Positions 54,926 to 64,000 are shown, counted from the stretch's first letter. The stretch is DNA of 64,000 nucleotides from Massilia sp. R2A-15 (GCF_030704305.1 NZ_CP131935.1:4650001-4714000); one strand, 5' to 3'. Program-made: numbers and translations. The notes: generated from the sequence alone by a model not told the origin.

Positions 54926-55795
54926 TTATTTCGCGTACGGCGAAGGCTCGCCGGCGGGCCGCGTCTTGAAGCGCTTGTGGGTCCAGAAGTACTCGGCCGG
55001 CGCCTCGCGCACGCGCTCCTCGATGAAGGCGTTCATGCGGCGCGTCGCCTCGATCATGTCCTCGCCCGGGTAGTCTTCCCATGCCGGATAGAACTTCACC
55101 TGCCAGCCGCGGTAGTTGGGCAGGTAGGTCGCCACCACCGGGATCACTTTCGCGCCGGTGCTGGCGGCGATGCGCGCGGTTGCCGTCAGGGTCGCCGCCG
55201 GCACGCCGAAGAAGGGCACGAAGGGCGCGTCCTTGTCGCCGAAGTCCATGTCCGGCAGCATGAAATACGGCATCCGTTCGCGCAAGGCGCGCAGGATCGG
55301 CTTGATGCCTTCCTGCCGGGAAAAGATACGCACCGGCCGGAAGCGCTCGCGCCCGCGCCGCAGCACGTCGTCGAACGCCTTGTTGCTCTGGGCCACGTAC
55401 ATCGAACTCATGGTCGCGGCCATCGCGCAGGCCGCGCCGGCCACGTCGAGGCAGACGAAGTGCGGGCACAGCACGATCACCGGGCCGGCTTCGAATTCAT
55501 GCATCGGCATCGCCGGCTCGACCTTGATCAGGCGGCGCAGGCGCGACTCCGGCGCCCACCACAGGATCGCGCGTTCCCACACGCTGCGCGAATAGGCCTG
55601 GAAATGGCGGCGCGCCAGCGCCACGCGCTCGGCCTCGGACAGTTCCGGCATGCACAGGCGCAAATTGGTCAGGGCGATGTGGCGGCGCGACTTGAGCGCC
55701 ATGAACAGCAGGCTGCCGACCGCTTCGCCGAAGCGGCCCAGCAGCGGCAGCGGCAGCCAGTGCAGCAGCCACATGAAGGCGATCACGGCCCTCAT
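54926..55795 (-). CDS. LpxL/LpxM-type lipid A acyltransferase (HX4D)
   Basis: 289 residues from ATG 55795, overlapping the previous gene's stop as ATGA. N-terminal membrane helix (about 3-20). Catalytic HX4D is in PHFVCLDVAG, with later YFLLPDMDFG-like PYFMLPDMDFGDKDAPF. Adds a secondary acyl chain to lipid A. Second of a tandem pair; which chain each adds cannot be told from sequence. Confidence 0.9.
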   Translation of the reverse strand: MRAVIAFMWLLHWLPLPLLGRFGEAVGSLLFMALKSRRHIALTNLRLCMPELSEAERVALARRHFQAYSRSVWERAILWWAPESRLRRLIKVEPAMPMHEFEAGPVIVLCPHFVCLDVAGAACAMAATMSSMYVAQSNKAFDDVLRRGRERFRPVRIFSRQEGIKPILRALRERMPYFMLPDMDFGDKDAPFVPFFGVPAATLTATARIAASTGAKVIPVVATYLPNYRGWQVKFYPAWEDYPGEDMIEATRRMNAFIEERVREAPAEYFWTHKRFKTRPAGEPSPYAK

Positions 55796-56643
55796 GGCGC
55801 CACCCGGGCGTCGGGCGCGGCGGCGCCGGCCGGCTGCTTGTAGCGGTTGTAGCTCCAGAAATACTGCGCCGGGCAGCGCGCGATCAGCTGCTCCATCGCG
55901 CGGTTGATCGCCGCGGCCTGGTCGGCGGCGCTGCCCTCGAGCGCGCCGTCGAAGGGCACGAAGCGCACCGTGAAACCGCGCCCGTGAGGCAGGCGCTCGG
56001 CAAAGGTCAGCAGGATCGTCGCGCCCGACATCTTCGCCAGCTTGGCCGGCAAGGTCATGGTGTAGGCGGGGCGGCCGAAGAACGGCGCCCAGACGCCTTC
56101 GCCTTCCTGCGGCACCTGGTCGGGCAGCACGCCGATCGTCTCGCCCTGCTTGAGGCAGCGCGCGAGGATGCGCACCCCCGCCAGGTTGGCCGGCGCCAGG
56201 CGCAGGTCGGCGCGCGCGCGCGCCCCTTCCACCAGCGGCTTCAAGGCGCTTTTGCGCGGCGGGCGGTACATCACCGTCAGCGGCGTGTGCTGCGCGACCT
56301 GCTGCGCGGTGATTTCGAAACAGCCAAGGTGTGGCGTCAGGATCACGATCCCGCGGCCGGCGGCGATGGCCGCCTCGAGCACCTCGCCGCCCTCTTCGAA
56401 CATGTGGCGCGCGACGCGCTCCGGCCGCGCGCACCAGATGAATGGCAATTCGAACATCGCCTTGCCGGCCTCGGCCACGGCGCGGCCCAGCTCGGCGCCG
56501 TAGCCGGCGCCCTCGACATTGGCGCGCAGGCGCCGGCGGTAGGACGGGGAGGCCAGGTACACCACCCAGCCCAGGGCGGCGCCCAGCCGGTGCAAGGCGG
56601 ACAGCGGCAAAAACGATAACAAACGGAATAGATAAACCAGCAT
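55792..56643 (-). CDS. LpxL/LpxM-type lipid A acyltransferase (HX4E)
   Basis: 283 residues from ATG 56643 ([14 protein letters not shown]). HX4E is in TPHLGCFE, then [18 protein letters not shown] and [20 protein letters not shown], the family's second block. First gene of the lpxL-lpxL-dapF run. A 33-codon upstream extension overlaps the metK promoter region and lacks family similarity. Confidence 0.92.
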   Translation of the reverse strand: MLVYLFRLLSFLPLSALHRLGAALGWVVYLASPSYRRRLRANVEGAGYGAELGRAVAEAGKAMFELPFIWCARPERVARHMFEEGGEVLEAAIAAGRGIVILTPHLGCFEITAQQVAQHTPLTVMYRPPRKSALKPLVEGARARADLRLAPANLAGVRILARCLKQGETIGVLPDQVPQEGEGVWAPFFGRPAYTMTLPAKLAKMSGATILLTFAERLPHGRGFTVRFVPFDGALEGSAADQAAAINRAMEQLIARCPAQYFWSYNRYKQPAGAAAPDARVAP

Positions 56644-56735
56644 AACTTTATGATCGGTGTTAAAAAATGGCGTGTTGCCCAGCCAAAAATTCGCAAGGAG
56701 CGTAAAATACCACGTTGCAGGATCCGCCGAGTTAA

Positions 56736-56760
56736 TAGACAACTTGCGAAGCGGAATATA
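56736..56760 (+). promoter_or_regulatory. possible metK promoter
   Basis: TAGACA, about 15-17 bp, TATAAA/TAAATG, inside the 186-bp divergent region between the acyltransferase and metK genes. Spacing is not ideal. I saw no SAM riboswitch in this leader. Confidence 0.3.
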
Positions 56761-56829
56761 AATGTCGCTAAAGCGTCGCAGGCAAGAGCCCTTACTGCGA
56801 CATGTTCATTACCAGTAACGGGAGCCTCA

Positions 56830-57996
56830 ATGTCCAACGATTATCTTTTCACCTCCGAATCCGTGTCCGAAGGACATCCGGACAAGGTCGCCGACCAAAT
56901 TTCCGACGCCATCCTCGACGCCATCCTGGCGCAGGACCCGCGCGCGCGCGTGGCCGCGGAAACGCTGTGCAACACCGGCCTGGTCGTGCTGGCCGGTGAA
57001 ATCACCACCCACGCCAACGTCGACTATATCCAGGTGGCGCGCGAAACCATCAAGCGCATCGGCTACGACAACACCGACTACGGCATCGACTACAAGGGTT
57101 GCGCGGTGATGGTCTGCTACGACAAGCAGTCGCCCGACATCGCCCAGGGCGTGGACGAAGGCGCCGGCATCGACCTCGACCAGGGCGCCGGCGACCAGGG
57201 CCTGATGTTCGGCTACGCCTGCGACGAGACGGCCGAGCTGATGCCGGCCGCGATCCACTACGCGCACCGCCTGGTCGAGCGCCAGTCTCAGCTGCGCAAG
57301 GACGGCCGCCTGCCATGGCTGCGCCCGGACGCCAAGTCGCAGGTCACGCTGCGCTACGTTAACGGCCGCCCGGTGGCGGTGGACACCGTCGTGCTGTCCA
57401 CCCAGCACGCGCCGGACGTGTCGCACAGCCAGATCCAGGAAGCGGTGGTCGAAGAAATCATCAAGCAGGTGCTGCCGCGCGAGTGGCTCAATGACACCAA
57501 GTTCCTGGTCAACCCGACCGGCCGCTTCGTCATCGGCGGCCCGCAGGGCGATTGCGGCCTGACCGGGCGCAAGATCATCGTCGACACCTACGGCGGCGCG
57601 GCCCCGCACGGCGGCGGCGCCTTCTCCGGCAAGGACCCGTCCAAGGTAGACCGCTCGGCCGCCTACGCGGCGCGCTACGTCGCCAAGAACGTGGTCGCGG
57701 CCGGCCTGGCGCGCCAGTGCCAGGTGCAGGTGTCGTACGCGATCGGCGTGGCCAAGCCGATCAACATTACTGTGTATACCGAAGGCACCGGCGTCATTTC
57801 GGACGAGAAAATCGCCCAGCTGGTGATGGAACACTTCGACCTGCGTCCGAAAGGCATCGTCCAGATGCTCGACCTGCTGCGCCCGATCTACCAGAAGAGC
57901 GCGGCCTACGGCCACTTCGGCCGCGAAGAGCCGGAGTTCACCTGGGAGCGCACCGACAAGGCCGCGATCCTGCGCGACGCCGCCGGGTTGAAATAA
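56830..57996 (+). CDS. metK: S-adenosylmethionine synthetase
   Basis: 388 residues. Makes SAM from methionine and ATP. Signatures are [31 protein letters not shown] (ATP site) and [16 protein letters not shown] (phosphate loop). ATG 56830 follows GGGAG. Upstream of the SAH riboswitch and ahcY, but separated from them by two palindrome elements, so expressed on its own. Confidence 0.97.
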   Translation: MSNDYLFTSESVSEGHPDKVADQISDAILDAILAQDPRARVAAETLCNTGLVVLAGEITTHANVDYIQVARETIKRIGYDNTDYGIDYKGCAVMVCYDKQSPDIAQGVDEGAGIDLDQGAGDQGLMFGYACDETAELMPAAIHYAHRLVERQSQLRKDGRLPWLRPDAKSQVTLRYVNGRPVAVDTVVLSTQHAPDVSHSQIQEAVVEEIIKQVLPREWLNDTKFLVNPTGRFVIGGPQGDCGLTGRKIIVDTYGGAAPHGGGAFSGKDPSKVDRSAAYAARYVAKNVVAAGLARQCQVQVSYAIGVAKPINITVYTEGTGVISDEKIAQLVMEHFDLRPKGIVQMLDLLRPIYQKSAAYGHFGREEPEFTWERTDKAAILRDAAGLK

Positions 57997-58004
57997 TGAA
58001 GTTG

Positions 58005-58031
58005 GGGGTCTGGTCCTGCGGACCTGACCCC
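58005..58031. repeat. 27-nt dispersed palindrome, copy 10
   Basis: GGGGTCTGGTCC, TGC, GGACCTGACCCC, then ATTTT. It lies 8 bp after the metK stop and probably ends its transcript. Confidence 0.95.
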
Positions 58032-58051
58032 ATTTTCAGCCAAAGGAAGAT

Positions 58052-58092
58052 GGGGACTCGGCGTCCCCGTCACTCCGCAGGACCTGACCCCG
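58052..58092. repeat. broken palindrome element beside copy 10
   Basis: Contains a hairpin GGGGAC, TCGGC, GTCCCC (58052-58068), then a right half TCCGCAGGACCTGACCCC of the family. It looks like a copy whose left half was replaced. It ends just before the riboswitch promoter. Confidence 0.6.
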
Positions 58093-58107
58093 GCCTGCAA
58101 CTTCCTG

Positions 58108-58116
58108 TGGTAAACT
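58108..58116 (+). promoter_or_regulatory. extended -10 promoter of the ahcY operon
   Basis: TGGTAAACT, an extended -10 element. No good -35 is seen. The expected start is near 58123, exactly where the riboswitch fold begins. Confidence 0.45.
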
Positions 58117-58120
58117 TACC

Positions 58121-58187
58121 CGTTCCGAGGAGCGTTGCGACGAATCCCCATTCGCCAGGCTCGGACACTTCTGCAACCGCGCTCACG
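58121..58187 (+). ncRNA. SAH riboswitch
   Basis: TCCGAG (58124-58129) pairs with CTCGGA (58160-58165) as P1. CGAA/TTCG (58141-58144 with 58151-58154) forms the inner hairpin. GAGCG plus TTGC (58130-58138) pairs with GCAA and CGCTC (58173-58176, 58179-58183) as the pseudoknot. The conserved GAGGAGCG, GCCAGGCTCGG and GCAAC-CGCTCAC segments are those of the S-adenosylhomocysteine riboswitch. Binding of SAH turns on expression of the recycling gene ahcY, 30 bp downstream. Confidence 0.9.
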
Positions 58188-58217
58188 TACCTTTTTCTCA
58201 ATTGAAAGGAGGGCGTG

Positions 58218-59633
58218 ATGAACGCCGTACTCAAAGACCTGCACGACCACCACATCGCCGACATCTCGCTGGCGCCATGGGGTGACAAAGAAATCAAGAT
58301 CGCCGAAACCGAAATGCCTGGCCTGATGGCGATTCGCGAAGAATTCGCCGCCAGCCAGCCGCTCAAGGGCGCGCGCATCACCGGTTCGCTGCACATGACC
58401 ATCCAGACCGCCGTGCTGATCCAGACGCTCGAAGCGCTGGGCGCGCAAGTGCGCTGGGCCTCGTGCAACATCTACTCGACCCAGGACCACGCCGCCGCCG
58501 CGATCGCCGCCGCCGGCACGCCGGTGTTCGCCGTCAAGGGCGAGACGCTGGACGAATACTGGGACTACACCCACCGCATCTTCGAGTGGCCGGGCGAAGG
58601 CGTGTACTCGAACATGATCCTCGACGACGGCGGCGACGCCACCTTGCTGCTGCACCTGGGCACGCGCGCCGAGACCGACATCTCGGTGCTGGCCAACCCC
58701 GGTTCGGAAGAAGAGATCTGCCTGTTCAATTCGATCCGGAACCACCTGCAGAAAGACCCGAACTGGTACTCCAAGCGCCTGCCGCACATCATGGGCGTGA
58801 CCGAAGAGACCACCACCGGCGTGCACCGCCTGTACCAGATGCACAAGGAAGGCAAGCTGGCCTTCCCCGCAATTAACGTCAACGACTCGGTCACCAAGTC
58901 CAAGTTCGACAACCTGTACGGCTGCCGCGAATCGCTGGTCGACGGCATCAAGCGCGCCACCGACGTCATGATCGCCGGCAAGGTCGCCGTCATCGCCGGT
59001 TACGGCGACGTCGGCAAGGGCTCGGCCCAGGCCATGCGCGCGCTGTCGGCCCAGGTGTGGGTCACCGAAATCGATCCGATCTGCGCGCTGCAGGCGGCGA
59101 TGGAAGGCTACCGCGTCGTGACCATGGACTACGCGGCCGAGCACGGCGACATCTTCGTCACCTGCACCGGCAACTATCACATCCTCACCGAGCAGCACAT
59201 GCTGGCGATGAAGGACCAGGCGATCGTCTGCAACATCGGCCACTTCGACAACGAAATCGATGTCGCCGCGCTCAAGAAGTATCAGTGGGAAAACATCAAG
59301 CCGCAGGTCGATCATGTGATCTTCCCGTCGGGCAAGCGCATCATCCTGCTGGCCGAAGGCCGCCTGGTCAACCTCGGTTGCGGCACCGGCCATCCGTCCT
59401 ACGTGATGAGCTCGTCGTTCGCCAACCAGACCATCGCCCAGATCGAGCTGTTCGCCAACAACGCGAACTACCCGGTCGGCGTGTACGTGCTGCCGAAGCA
59501 CCTGGACGAGAAAGTGGCGCGCCTGCAGCTGAAAAAGCTCAACGCCCAGCTGACCACCCTGACCGACGAGCAAGCCGCTTATATTTCGGTCAAGAAGGAA
59601 GGCCCGTACAAGCCGGACCACTACCGCTATTAA
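58218..59633 (+). CDS. ahcY: S-adenosylhomocysteine hydrolase
   Basis: 471 residues from ATG 58218, after AAGGAGGG; a GTG one codon earlier is less likely. Splits SAH into homocysteine and adenosine with bound [19 protein letters not shown] near the N-terminus, NAD motif [11 protein letters not shown] and the C-terminal KPDHYRY tail that completes the neighbouring subunit's site. Controlled by the SAH riboswitch just upstream. Confidence 0.97.
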   Translation: MNAVLKDLHDHHIADISLAPWGDKEIKIAETEMPGLMAIREEFAASQPLKGARITGSLHMTIQTAVLIQTLEALGAQVRWASCNIYSTQDHAAAAIAAAGTPVFAVKGETLDEYWDYTHRIFEWPGEGVYSNMILDDGGDATLLLHLGTRAETDISVLANPGSEEEICLFNSIRNHLQKDPNWYSKRLPHIMGVTEETTTGVHRLYQMHKEGKLAFPAINVNDSVTKSKFDNLYGCRESLVDGIKRATDVMIAGKVAVIAGYGDVGKGSAQAMRALSAQVWVTEIDPICALQAAMEGYRVVTMDYAAEHGDIFVTCTGNYHILTEQHMLAMKDQAIVCNIGHFDNEIDVAALKKYQWENIKPQVDHVIFPSGKRIILLAEGRLVNLGCGTGHPSYVMSSSFANQTIAQIELFANNANYPVGVYVLPKHLDEKVARLQLKKLNAQLTTLTDEQAAYISVKKEGPYKPDHYRY

Positions 59634-59712
59634 TTAGCACGTAGCATCTCCCGGACGCGGCGATCCCGTGCCCGGGTGTATTTCCCCATTCACCACCGAT
59701 CGAAGGGATCCC

Positions 59713-60066
59713 ATGCGCCTGTTACTGACCTGGATTATCAACGCCGCCGCCCTGATGGCGCTGCCTTACCTGATGCATTCCGTCTCCTTCGACAGTATCG
59801 GCACCGCCTTCGTCGCGGCCCTGGTGCTGGGATTGGTGAACACCCTGATCCGGCCCGTGCTGGTGCTGTTGACCTTGCCCGTGACGATGCTGTCGCTGGG
59901 CCTGTTCATCCTGGTGATCAACGGATTTTTGTTCTGGGGTGTGGCGCAAGTGGTGAGCGGCTTCCATGTCGAAGGATTCCTGTCGGCGATGCTCGCCGCG
60001 ATCCTGTACAGCGTGATTTCGTGGGCGCTCTCGACCTTACTATTGCGCAAAGATGGAAACTCATAA
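59713..60066 (+). CDS. small four-helix membrane protein (PF04020 'phage holin' family)
   Basis: 117 residues from ATG 59713 after GAAGGG. Four membrane helices; LVLGLVNTLIRPVLVLLTLPV and FLFWGVAQ match the widespread DUF (mycobacterial 4TM) family. The holin label is historical and there is no phage context. Overlaps metF by 14 bases. Its place between ahcY and metF recurs in betaproteobacteria; its role is unknown. Confidence 0.85.
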   Translation: MRLLLTWIINAAALMALPYLMHSVSFDSIGTAFVAALVLGLVNTLIRPVLVLLTLPVTMLSLGLFILVINGFLFWGVAQVVSGFHVEGFLSAMLAAILYSVISWALSTLLLRKDGNS

Positions 60067-60883
60067 TTTCAGCATCGAATTTTATCCACCGAAGACGCCG
60101 GAAGGCGCCGACAAGCTGCGCATCGCGCGCGGCAAGCTGGCCGCGCTGAACCCGAAATATTTTTCGGTCACCTTCGGCGCCGGCGGCAGCACCCAGCAGG
60201 GCACGCTCGACACCGTGCTCGAGATCATCGGCGAAGGCCACGCGGCGGCGCCGCACCTGTCCTGCGTGGGCGGCTCGCGCGAGCAGATCCGCGCCATCCT
60301 CGGGCAGTTCCAGTCGCACGGCATCCGCCGGCTGGTGGCGCTGCGCGGCGACCTGCCCAGCGGCTACGGCGGCGGCAGCGAGCTGCGCTACGCCAGCGAC
60401 CTGGTCGAATTCATCCGCGCTGAAACCGGCGACTGGTTCCACATCGAAGTGGCGGGCTATCCGGAAATGCATCCGCAGGCGCGCTCGCCGCAGGACGACC
60501 TGCAGAACTTCGCGCGCAAGGTGCGGGCCGGCGCCAATGCCGCCATCACCCAGTATTTCTACAACGCCGACGCCTACTTCCAGTTCATCGACCAGACCCG
60601 CGCGCTGGGCATCGACGTGCCGATCGTGCCGGGCATCATGCCGATCACGAACTACTCGCAGCTGATGCGCTTCTCCGACATGTGCGGCGCCGAGATCCCG
60701 CGCTGGATCCGCCTGAAGCTGGCCAGCTTCGGCGACGACAGCGCCTCGATCAAGGCGTTCGGGGCCGACGTCGTTACCTCCCTGTGCGAGCGCCTGCTCA
60801 AGGGCGGCGCCCCGGGCCTGCACTTCTACAGCATGAACCAGGCCGCGGCGACCAGCACCGTGTGGCAGCGCCTGGCCGGCTAA
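60053..60883 (+). CDS. metF: 5,10-methylenetetrahydrofolate reductase
   Basis: 276 residues. FAD-dependent; gives methyl-THF for methionine synthesis. NFSIEFYPPKTPEGADKL opens the TIM barrel, VTFGAGGSTQQGTLDTV and ALRGDLPSGYGGGSELRYA are the FAD/folate motifs, and the end reads GAPGLHFYSMNQA. Co-transcribed behind ahcY, so SAH controls both steps that remake methionine. Confidence 0.95.
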   Translation: METHNFSIEFYPPKTPEGADKLRIARGKLAALNPKYFSVTFGAGGSTQQGTLDTVLEIIGEGHAAAPHLSCVGGSREQIRAILGQFQSHGIRRLVALRGDLPSGYGGGSELRYASDLVEFIRAETGDWFHIEVAGYPEMHPQARSPQDDLQNFARKVRAGANAAITQYFYNADAYFQFIDQTRALGIDVPIVPGIMPITNYSQLMRFSDMCGAEIPRWIRLKLASFGDDSASIKAFGADVVTSLCERLLKGGAPGLHFYSMNQAAATSTVWQRLAG

Positions 60884-60899
60884 TGCCGCGAAAGAAAAT

Positions 60900-60926
60900 G
60901 GGGTCAGGTCCGCAGGACCAGACCCC
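60900..60926. repeat. 27-nt dispersed palindrome, copy 11
   Basis: GGGGTCAGGTCC, GCA, GGACCAGACCCC, preceded by AAAAT. It sits between the convergent metF and cyclo-ligase genes and is placed to stop both. Confidence 0.95.
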
Positions 60927-60934
60927 TTCTTTGC

Positions 60935-61540
60935 TTATCCCAGTTCCGTGATCACCCGGTCCAGCGCCACATCGTGCGGCGCGCTCGGAAACTCCGCCGC
61001 CAGGCAGGAGTAGGCGATCCCCAGCGTAAGCGGCCGCGGTGTGGCCTCCAGCGTCCGGTCGTAAAACCCCCCGCCATATCCCAGCCGGTAGCCTTCGGTA
61101 TTGAAGCCCAGGCAAGGCACCAGCATCGCCGGCGGCCGATCCACCATCCTCAGATCCTCCGGCACCGCGATCCCCATCTCGTCCTTGTGCATCGCCTCGC
61201 CCGGCAACCAGTCGGCAAACCCGAGCGCCGCGTCGCGCGCCAGCACCACCGGCAGGGCCAGCCGTACGCCGTTTTGCGCCAGTTCAGCATATGCTAGTGA
61301 TAAGTCCGCTTCATTGCGCAGCGGCCAGTACACGGCCAGCGCCGGCAGCCGGTGCGTGCGCCACCAGTCCAGCAGATGTTCGCCGATGGCGGCGTCCCAC
61401 GCGCGTTTTTGCTCGGGGCCGATGGCCGCGCGCGCGGCGGCGAGCGAGCGGCGCAACGCGGCCTTGGCCGATTGCGCATCGCTTGCGGCGGATGCTGGCA
61501 GCTCAGTGGGAGCGCATGGTATTCTAGTTTGGCCGGTCAT
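60935..61540 (-). CDS. 5-formyltetrahydrofolate cyclo-ligase
   Basis: 201 residues from ATG 61540. Converts 5-formyl-THF to 5,10-methenyl-THF with ATP. LRRSLAAARAAIGPEQ is the N-terminal helix, and the C-terminal LVPCLGFNTEGYRLGYGGGFYDRTL is the family signature with the ATP/folate loop. A 77-codon upstream extension overlaps the transglycosylase start and is not real. Divergent from that gene by 37 bp. Confidence 0.93.
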   Translation of the reverse strand: MTGQTRIPCAPTELPASAASDAQSAKAALRRSLAAARAAIGPEQKRAWDAAIGEHLLDWWRTHRLPALAVYWPLRNEADLSLAYAELAQNGVRLALPVVLARDAALGFADWLPGEAMHKDEMGIAVPEDLRMVDRPPAMLVPCLGFNTEGYRLGYGGGFYDRTLEATPRPLTLGIAYSCLAAEFPSAPHDVALDRVITELG

Positions 61541-61577
61541 GGGCTCGAATGTAAGTAATAAGAGAGTTTGGAGATTG

Positions 61578-63551
61578 ATGTTTTCGTCGAAAATAATCGC
61601 CGTCGCTGTTCTCGCCGGATCCTGCAGCTTGTCGTTCGCCGCCGCGCAGGAACCACTGCCCGCGCCGGCGCCGGCTGCTGCGCCCAGCCTTCCTGATACC
61701 CGCGCCGACGACGACGCGTTCCTGCTGCTGCGCGAAGCGGCGCGCCAGGATGACGCGGTCGCCGCGGCCACTTACGCGGCGCGCCTGCCCAACTACCCGA
61801 TTCCTTCCTACGTCGACTATTATCGGCTGAAACCGCGCATCCGCGACGCCAGTGCCGATGAAATTCGCGCCTTCCTGGCAAAGTGGCAGGGCAGCGCCAT
61901 CGCCGACCGCATGCGCAACGACTGGCTGCTCGAACTCGGGCGCAATCGCGACTGGGCCAATTTCGACCAGCAGCTGCCGCTGTTCGTCCTCAACGACGAC
62001 CTCCAGGTCAAGTGCTATGCGCTGATGTCGCGCGCGGTAAAAGGCGAGCGCGTCGCCGCCGATGCGCGCGCCTTGCTGCAAAATCCGCCTAACTACGGCG
62101 AAGCCTGCGCCGCGCTGGTGGCCACGCTGGCGCAGTCCGGCCAGTTCGACACCAACGACCTGCTGGCGCAGCTGCGCCTGGCCGGCGAGCAGCACGCCAC
62201 CGGCCCGGCGAAACGCACCGCCGCGCTGCTCGGCGAGTCCGAAACGCACGCCGCGCAGGCGGTCGACTTTCCCGCGCTGGCGATGGCGCGCGGTGTCGGC
62301 GCCAGCCGCGCCGAGCACGAAATCTACCTGGTGGCGATCGGCCGCATGGCGCGCACCAGCCTGAACCTGGCCGCCATAGGCCTGAACAAGAACGCCTCGA
62401 AACTGAGCCCAACCGAGCTGGCCACCGGCTGGGCCAACATCGCGCTGGCCGCGTCGATGGCGCTGTCGCCCGAAGCGGGCGGCTACTGGAAAAAATCGGC
62501 GGGCGCGCCGCTGTCGCAGGACCAGCTGCAATGGAAGACCCGCATCGCGCTGCGCGAAGGCGACTGGAAGACGGTGCGCGCAACCATCGAGTCGATGCCG
62601 CCGCAGCTGCGCAGCGACCCGACCTGGACCTACTGGATGGCGCGCGCGATGGCGGCCGAGGGCAGCCGCGAGGCCGCCCAGGCGCTGTACACCCGCATCG
62701 CCGACCAGAACAGCTTCTACGGCCAGCTGGCGATGGAGGAACTGGGGCAGCAGGTGGCGATTCCGCCGCCCGGCGCGCCGCTCACCGCCGCCGAAATCGC
62801 GCCGATGAGCGCCAACCCGGGCCTGCGCCGCGCGCTCAAGTTCTTCAGCCTGCGCCTGCGCTTCGAAGGCACGCGCGAGTGGAACTGGGAGCTGCGCAAA
62901 TTCAGTGAGCGCGAACTGCTGGCCGCGGCCGAATTCGCGCGCCAGAACGAGATCCTCGACCGCATGGTCAACACCTCCGAGCGCACCCGCACCGAGTTCG
63001 ATTACACCCAGCGCTTCCCGTCGCCGCACAACGACATCCTGCAGCCGACCACCCAGAACCTGGGCCTCGACCGCGCCTGGGTGTATGGCCTGATCCGCCA
63101 GGAATCGCGCTTCGTCACCGACGCGCGCTCCGGCGTGGGCGCCTCCGGGCTGATGCAGGTGATGCCCTCCACCGGCCAGTACGTCGCCAGGAAGATTGGC
63201 CTGACCGACTTCGTCTACAGCATGCTGTCGGACCTGCGCACCAACATCCTGCTCGGCGCGAACTACATGAACATGGTGCTGGCCAACGCCGACGGTTCGC
63301 AGCCGCTCGCCAGCGCCGCTTACAACGCCGGGCCGGGCCGTGCGCGCACCTGGCGCGCGACCCTGAGCGGGCCGATGGAAGGCGCGATCTTCGCCGAGTC
63401 GATCCCGTATCCGGAAACCCGCGCCTACGTCAAGAACGTGCTGTCGAATGCGACCAATTATGCGGCCCTGTTCGAACGCAAGCCGCAATCGCTGAAGGCC
63501 CGCCTCGGTGTCGTAACGCCGAACGGCGCGCGCGCCAATCAGCTTCCCTGA
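61578..63551 (+). CDS. soluble lytic murein transglycosylase (Slt70-like)
   Basis: 657 residues from ATG 61578. Signal peptide (about 1-22), long superhelical domain of short repeats (about 60-470), then a C-terminal SLT domain. The catalytic Glu is in LIRQESRFV, followed by GLMQVMPST and the NAGPGRARTW loop. Cleaves peptidoglycan strands to anhydro-muropeptides. The start upstream to 61101 overlaps the cyclo-ligase and is rejected. Confidence 0.92.
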   Translation: MFSSKIIAVAVLAGSCSLSFAAAQEPLPAPAPAAAPSLPDTRADDDAFLLLREAARQDDAVAAATYAARLPNYPIPSYVDYYRLKPRIRDASADEIRAFLAKWQGSAIADRMRNDWLLELGRNRDWANFDQQLPLFVLNDDLQVKCYALMSRAVKGERVAADARALLQNPPNYGEACAALVATLAQSGQFDTNDLLAQLRLAGEQHATGPAKRTAALLGESETHAAQAVDFPALAMARGVGASRAEHEIYLVAIGRMARTSLNLAAIGLNKNASKLSPTELATGWANIALAASMALSPEAGGYWKKSAGAPLSQDQLQWKTRIALREGDWKTVRATIESMPPQLRSDPTWTYWMARAMAAEGSREAAQALYTRIADQNSFYGQLAMEELGQQVAIPPPGAPLTAAEIAPMSANPGLRRALKFFSLRLRFEGTREWNWELRKFSERELLAAAEFARQNEILDRMVNTSERTRTEFDYTQRFPSPHNDILQPTTQNLGLDRAWVYGLIRQESRFVTDARSGVGASGLMQVMPSTGQYVARKIGLTDFVYSMLSDLRTNILLGANYMNMVLANADGSQPLASAAYNAGPGRARTWRATLSGPMEGAIFAESIPYPETRAYVKNVLSNATNYAALFERKPQSLKARLGVVTPNGARANQLP

Positions 63552-63573
63552 CATTTCCACACAAGGCGGGCAC

Positions 63574-64000
63574 ATGAGAGAAATGACGGTAGTGGTGTTC
63601 GGCGGCACCGGCTTCATCGGCAGCCATCTGGTCGCGCAACTGGCGGCGGAAGGCGCGCGCGTGGTGGTGCCGACCCGGCGCCTGGACCGCGCGCGTCACC
63701 TGATCTTCCTGCCCGGCGTCGAGGTGGTCGAGACCGAGATCGGCAAGGATCCGCTGGCGCCCTTGCTCGAAGGCGCCGACGCGGCGATTAACCTGGTCGG
63801 CGTGCTGTACTCGAAGCCCGGCACGCCGTACGGCCCGCAGTTCGCCCACGCGCACGTCGAGATCCCGCGCCGCATCGTCGCCGCTTGCGCCGCCGCCGGT
63901 GTGCCGCGCTACCTGCACATGAGCGCACTGGGCGCCGACCGCGACGGCCCGTCGATGTACCAGCGCTCCAAGGCCGAAGGCGAAGTCCAGGCGCGCACGG
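63574..64000 (+). CDS. NAD-binding protein of the NDUFA9-like (complex I subunit) family, 5' part
   Basis: 142 codons before the window ends. The N-terminal Rossmann motif VVFGGTGFIGSHLV, then NLVGVLYSKPGTP and YLHMSALGAD, with YQRSKAEGE as the Tyr-x3-Lys site. An extended short-chain dehydrogenase; in bacteria this type is found with complex I or in quinone-related roles. The 3' end is missing. Confidence 0.85.
   Translation, partial: MREMTVVVFGGTGFIGSHLVAQLAAEGARVVVPTRRLDRARHLIFLPGVEVVETEIGKDPLAPLLEGADAAINLVGVLYSKPGTPYGPQFAHAHVEIPRRIVAACAAAGVPRYLHMSALGADRDGPSMYQRSKAEGEVQART

Noticed and set aside
56645..56829. SAM riboswitch before metK
   Set aside because: No SAM-I or SAM-II type pairing could be traced; only a doubtful promoter.
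59713..60066. Phage holin as evidence of a prophage
   Set aside because: The family name is historical; the gene sits in a methyl-cycle operon with no phage neighbours.

Overview
The window looks like a chromosome segment of a high-GC betaproteobacterium of the Oxalobacteraceae (Massilia/Janthinobacterium type). The reasons are the gene order petA-petB-petC-sspA-sspB, hslV-hslU, a DksA with a C-T-S-A pattern at the zinc positions, metK beside tandem LpxL-type acyltransferases and dapF, an S-adenosylhomocysteine (SAH) riboswitch before ahcY, and two tandem Gram-negative trimeric porins. The assignment rests on recognised gene families and order, not on a database search.

Region 1 (1 to about 13,600) is accessory DNA abutting a tRNA-Thr gene (13608-13683, minus). 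It holds decayed plasmid- or phage-like pieces, including two degenerate copies of a ParB-like protein in opposite orientations. Among them are intact cargo genes: a PIN-domain/zinc-ribbon protein, an unknown 340-residue protein, a tiny translationally coupled membrane protein pair, a complete type I restriction-modification operon (hsdR-hsdM-hsdS), and an Abi_2/AbiF-like HEPN protein. The HEPN gene is preceded by a good promoter and a compact stem-loop leader that traps its ribosome binding site, a candidate for the abiF-type RNA. This is a small defence island on the 3' side of a tRNA.

Region 2 (13.7-28 kb) is core: sspB, sspA, the cytochrome bc1 operon, mscL and a DegS-like protease, a DUF2461 protein, a cupin, gpsA, secB-grxC-rhodanese, then gpmA-envC-ctpA-moeB-like. 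Region 3 (28-41.4 kb) is a complete type II secretion operon in the order G-H-I-J-K-L-M-N-D-E-F-C. It is followed after 4 bases by a patatin fused to POTRA and outer-membrane barrel sequence, i.e. a type Vd autotransporter. Region 4 (41.4-43.7 kb) is a small variable island: a HicA-like two-gene module bracketed by imperfect 40-bp direct repeats that copy the 3' end of the neighbouring XRE regulator gene.

Region 5 (43.7-64 kb) is core again: hslUV, a STAS protein, dksA and a His-rich COG0523 GTPase, then xerC and DUF484, two porins, dapF, two lipid A acyltransferases and metK. It ends with a SAM-cycle operon (SAH riboswitch-ahcY-membrane protein-metF), 5-formyl-THF cyclo-ligase, a soluble lytic transglycosylase, and the start of an NDUFA9-like NAD-binding protein. 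Metabolically metK, ahcY, metF and the cyclo-ligase form a methyl-cycle/folate cluster.

A 27-nt imperfect palindrome occurs about eleven times between core genes, mostly at gene 3' ends. It is absent from the accessory region and the secretion operon. It is the most conspicuous non-coding signal in the window.
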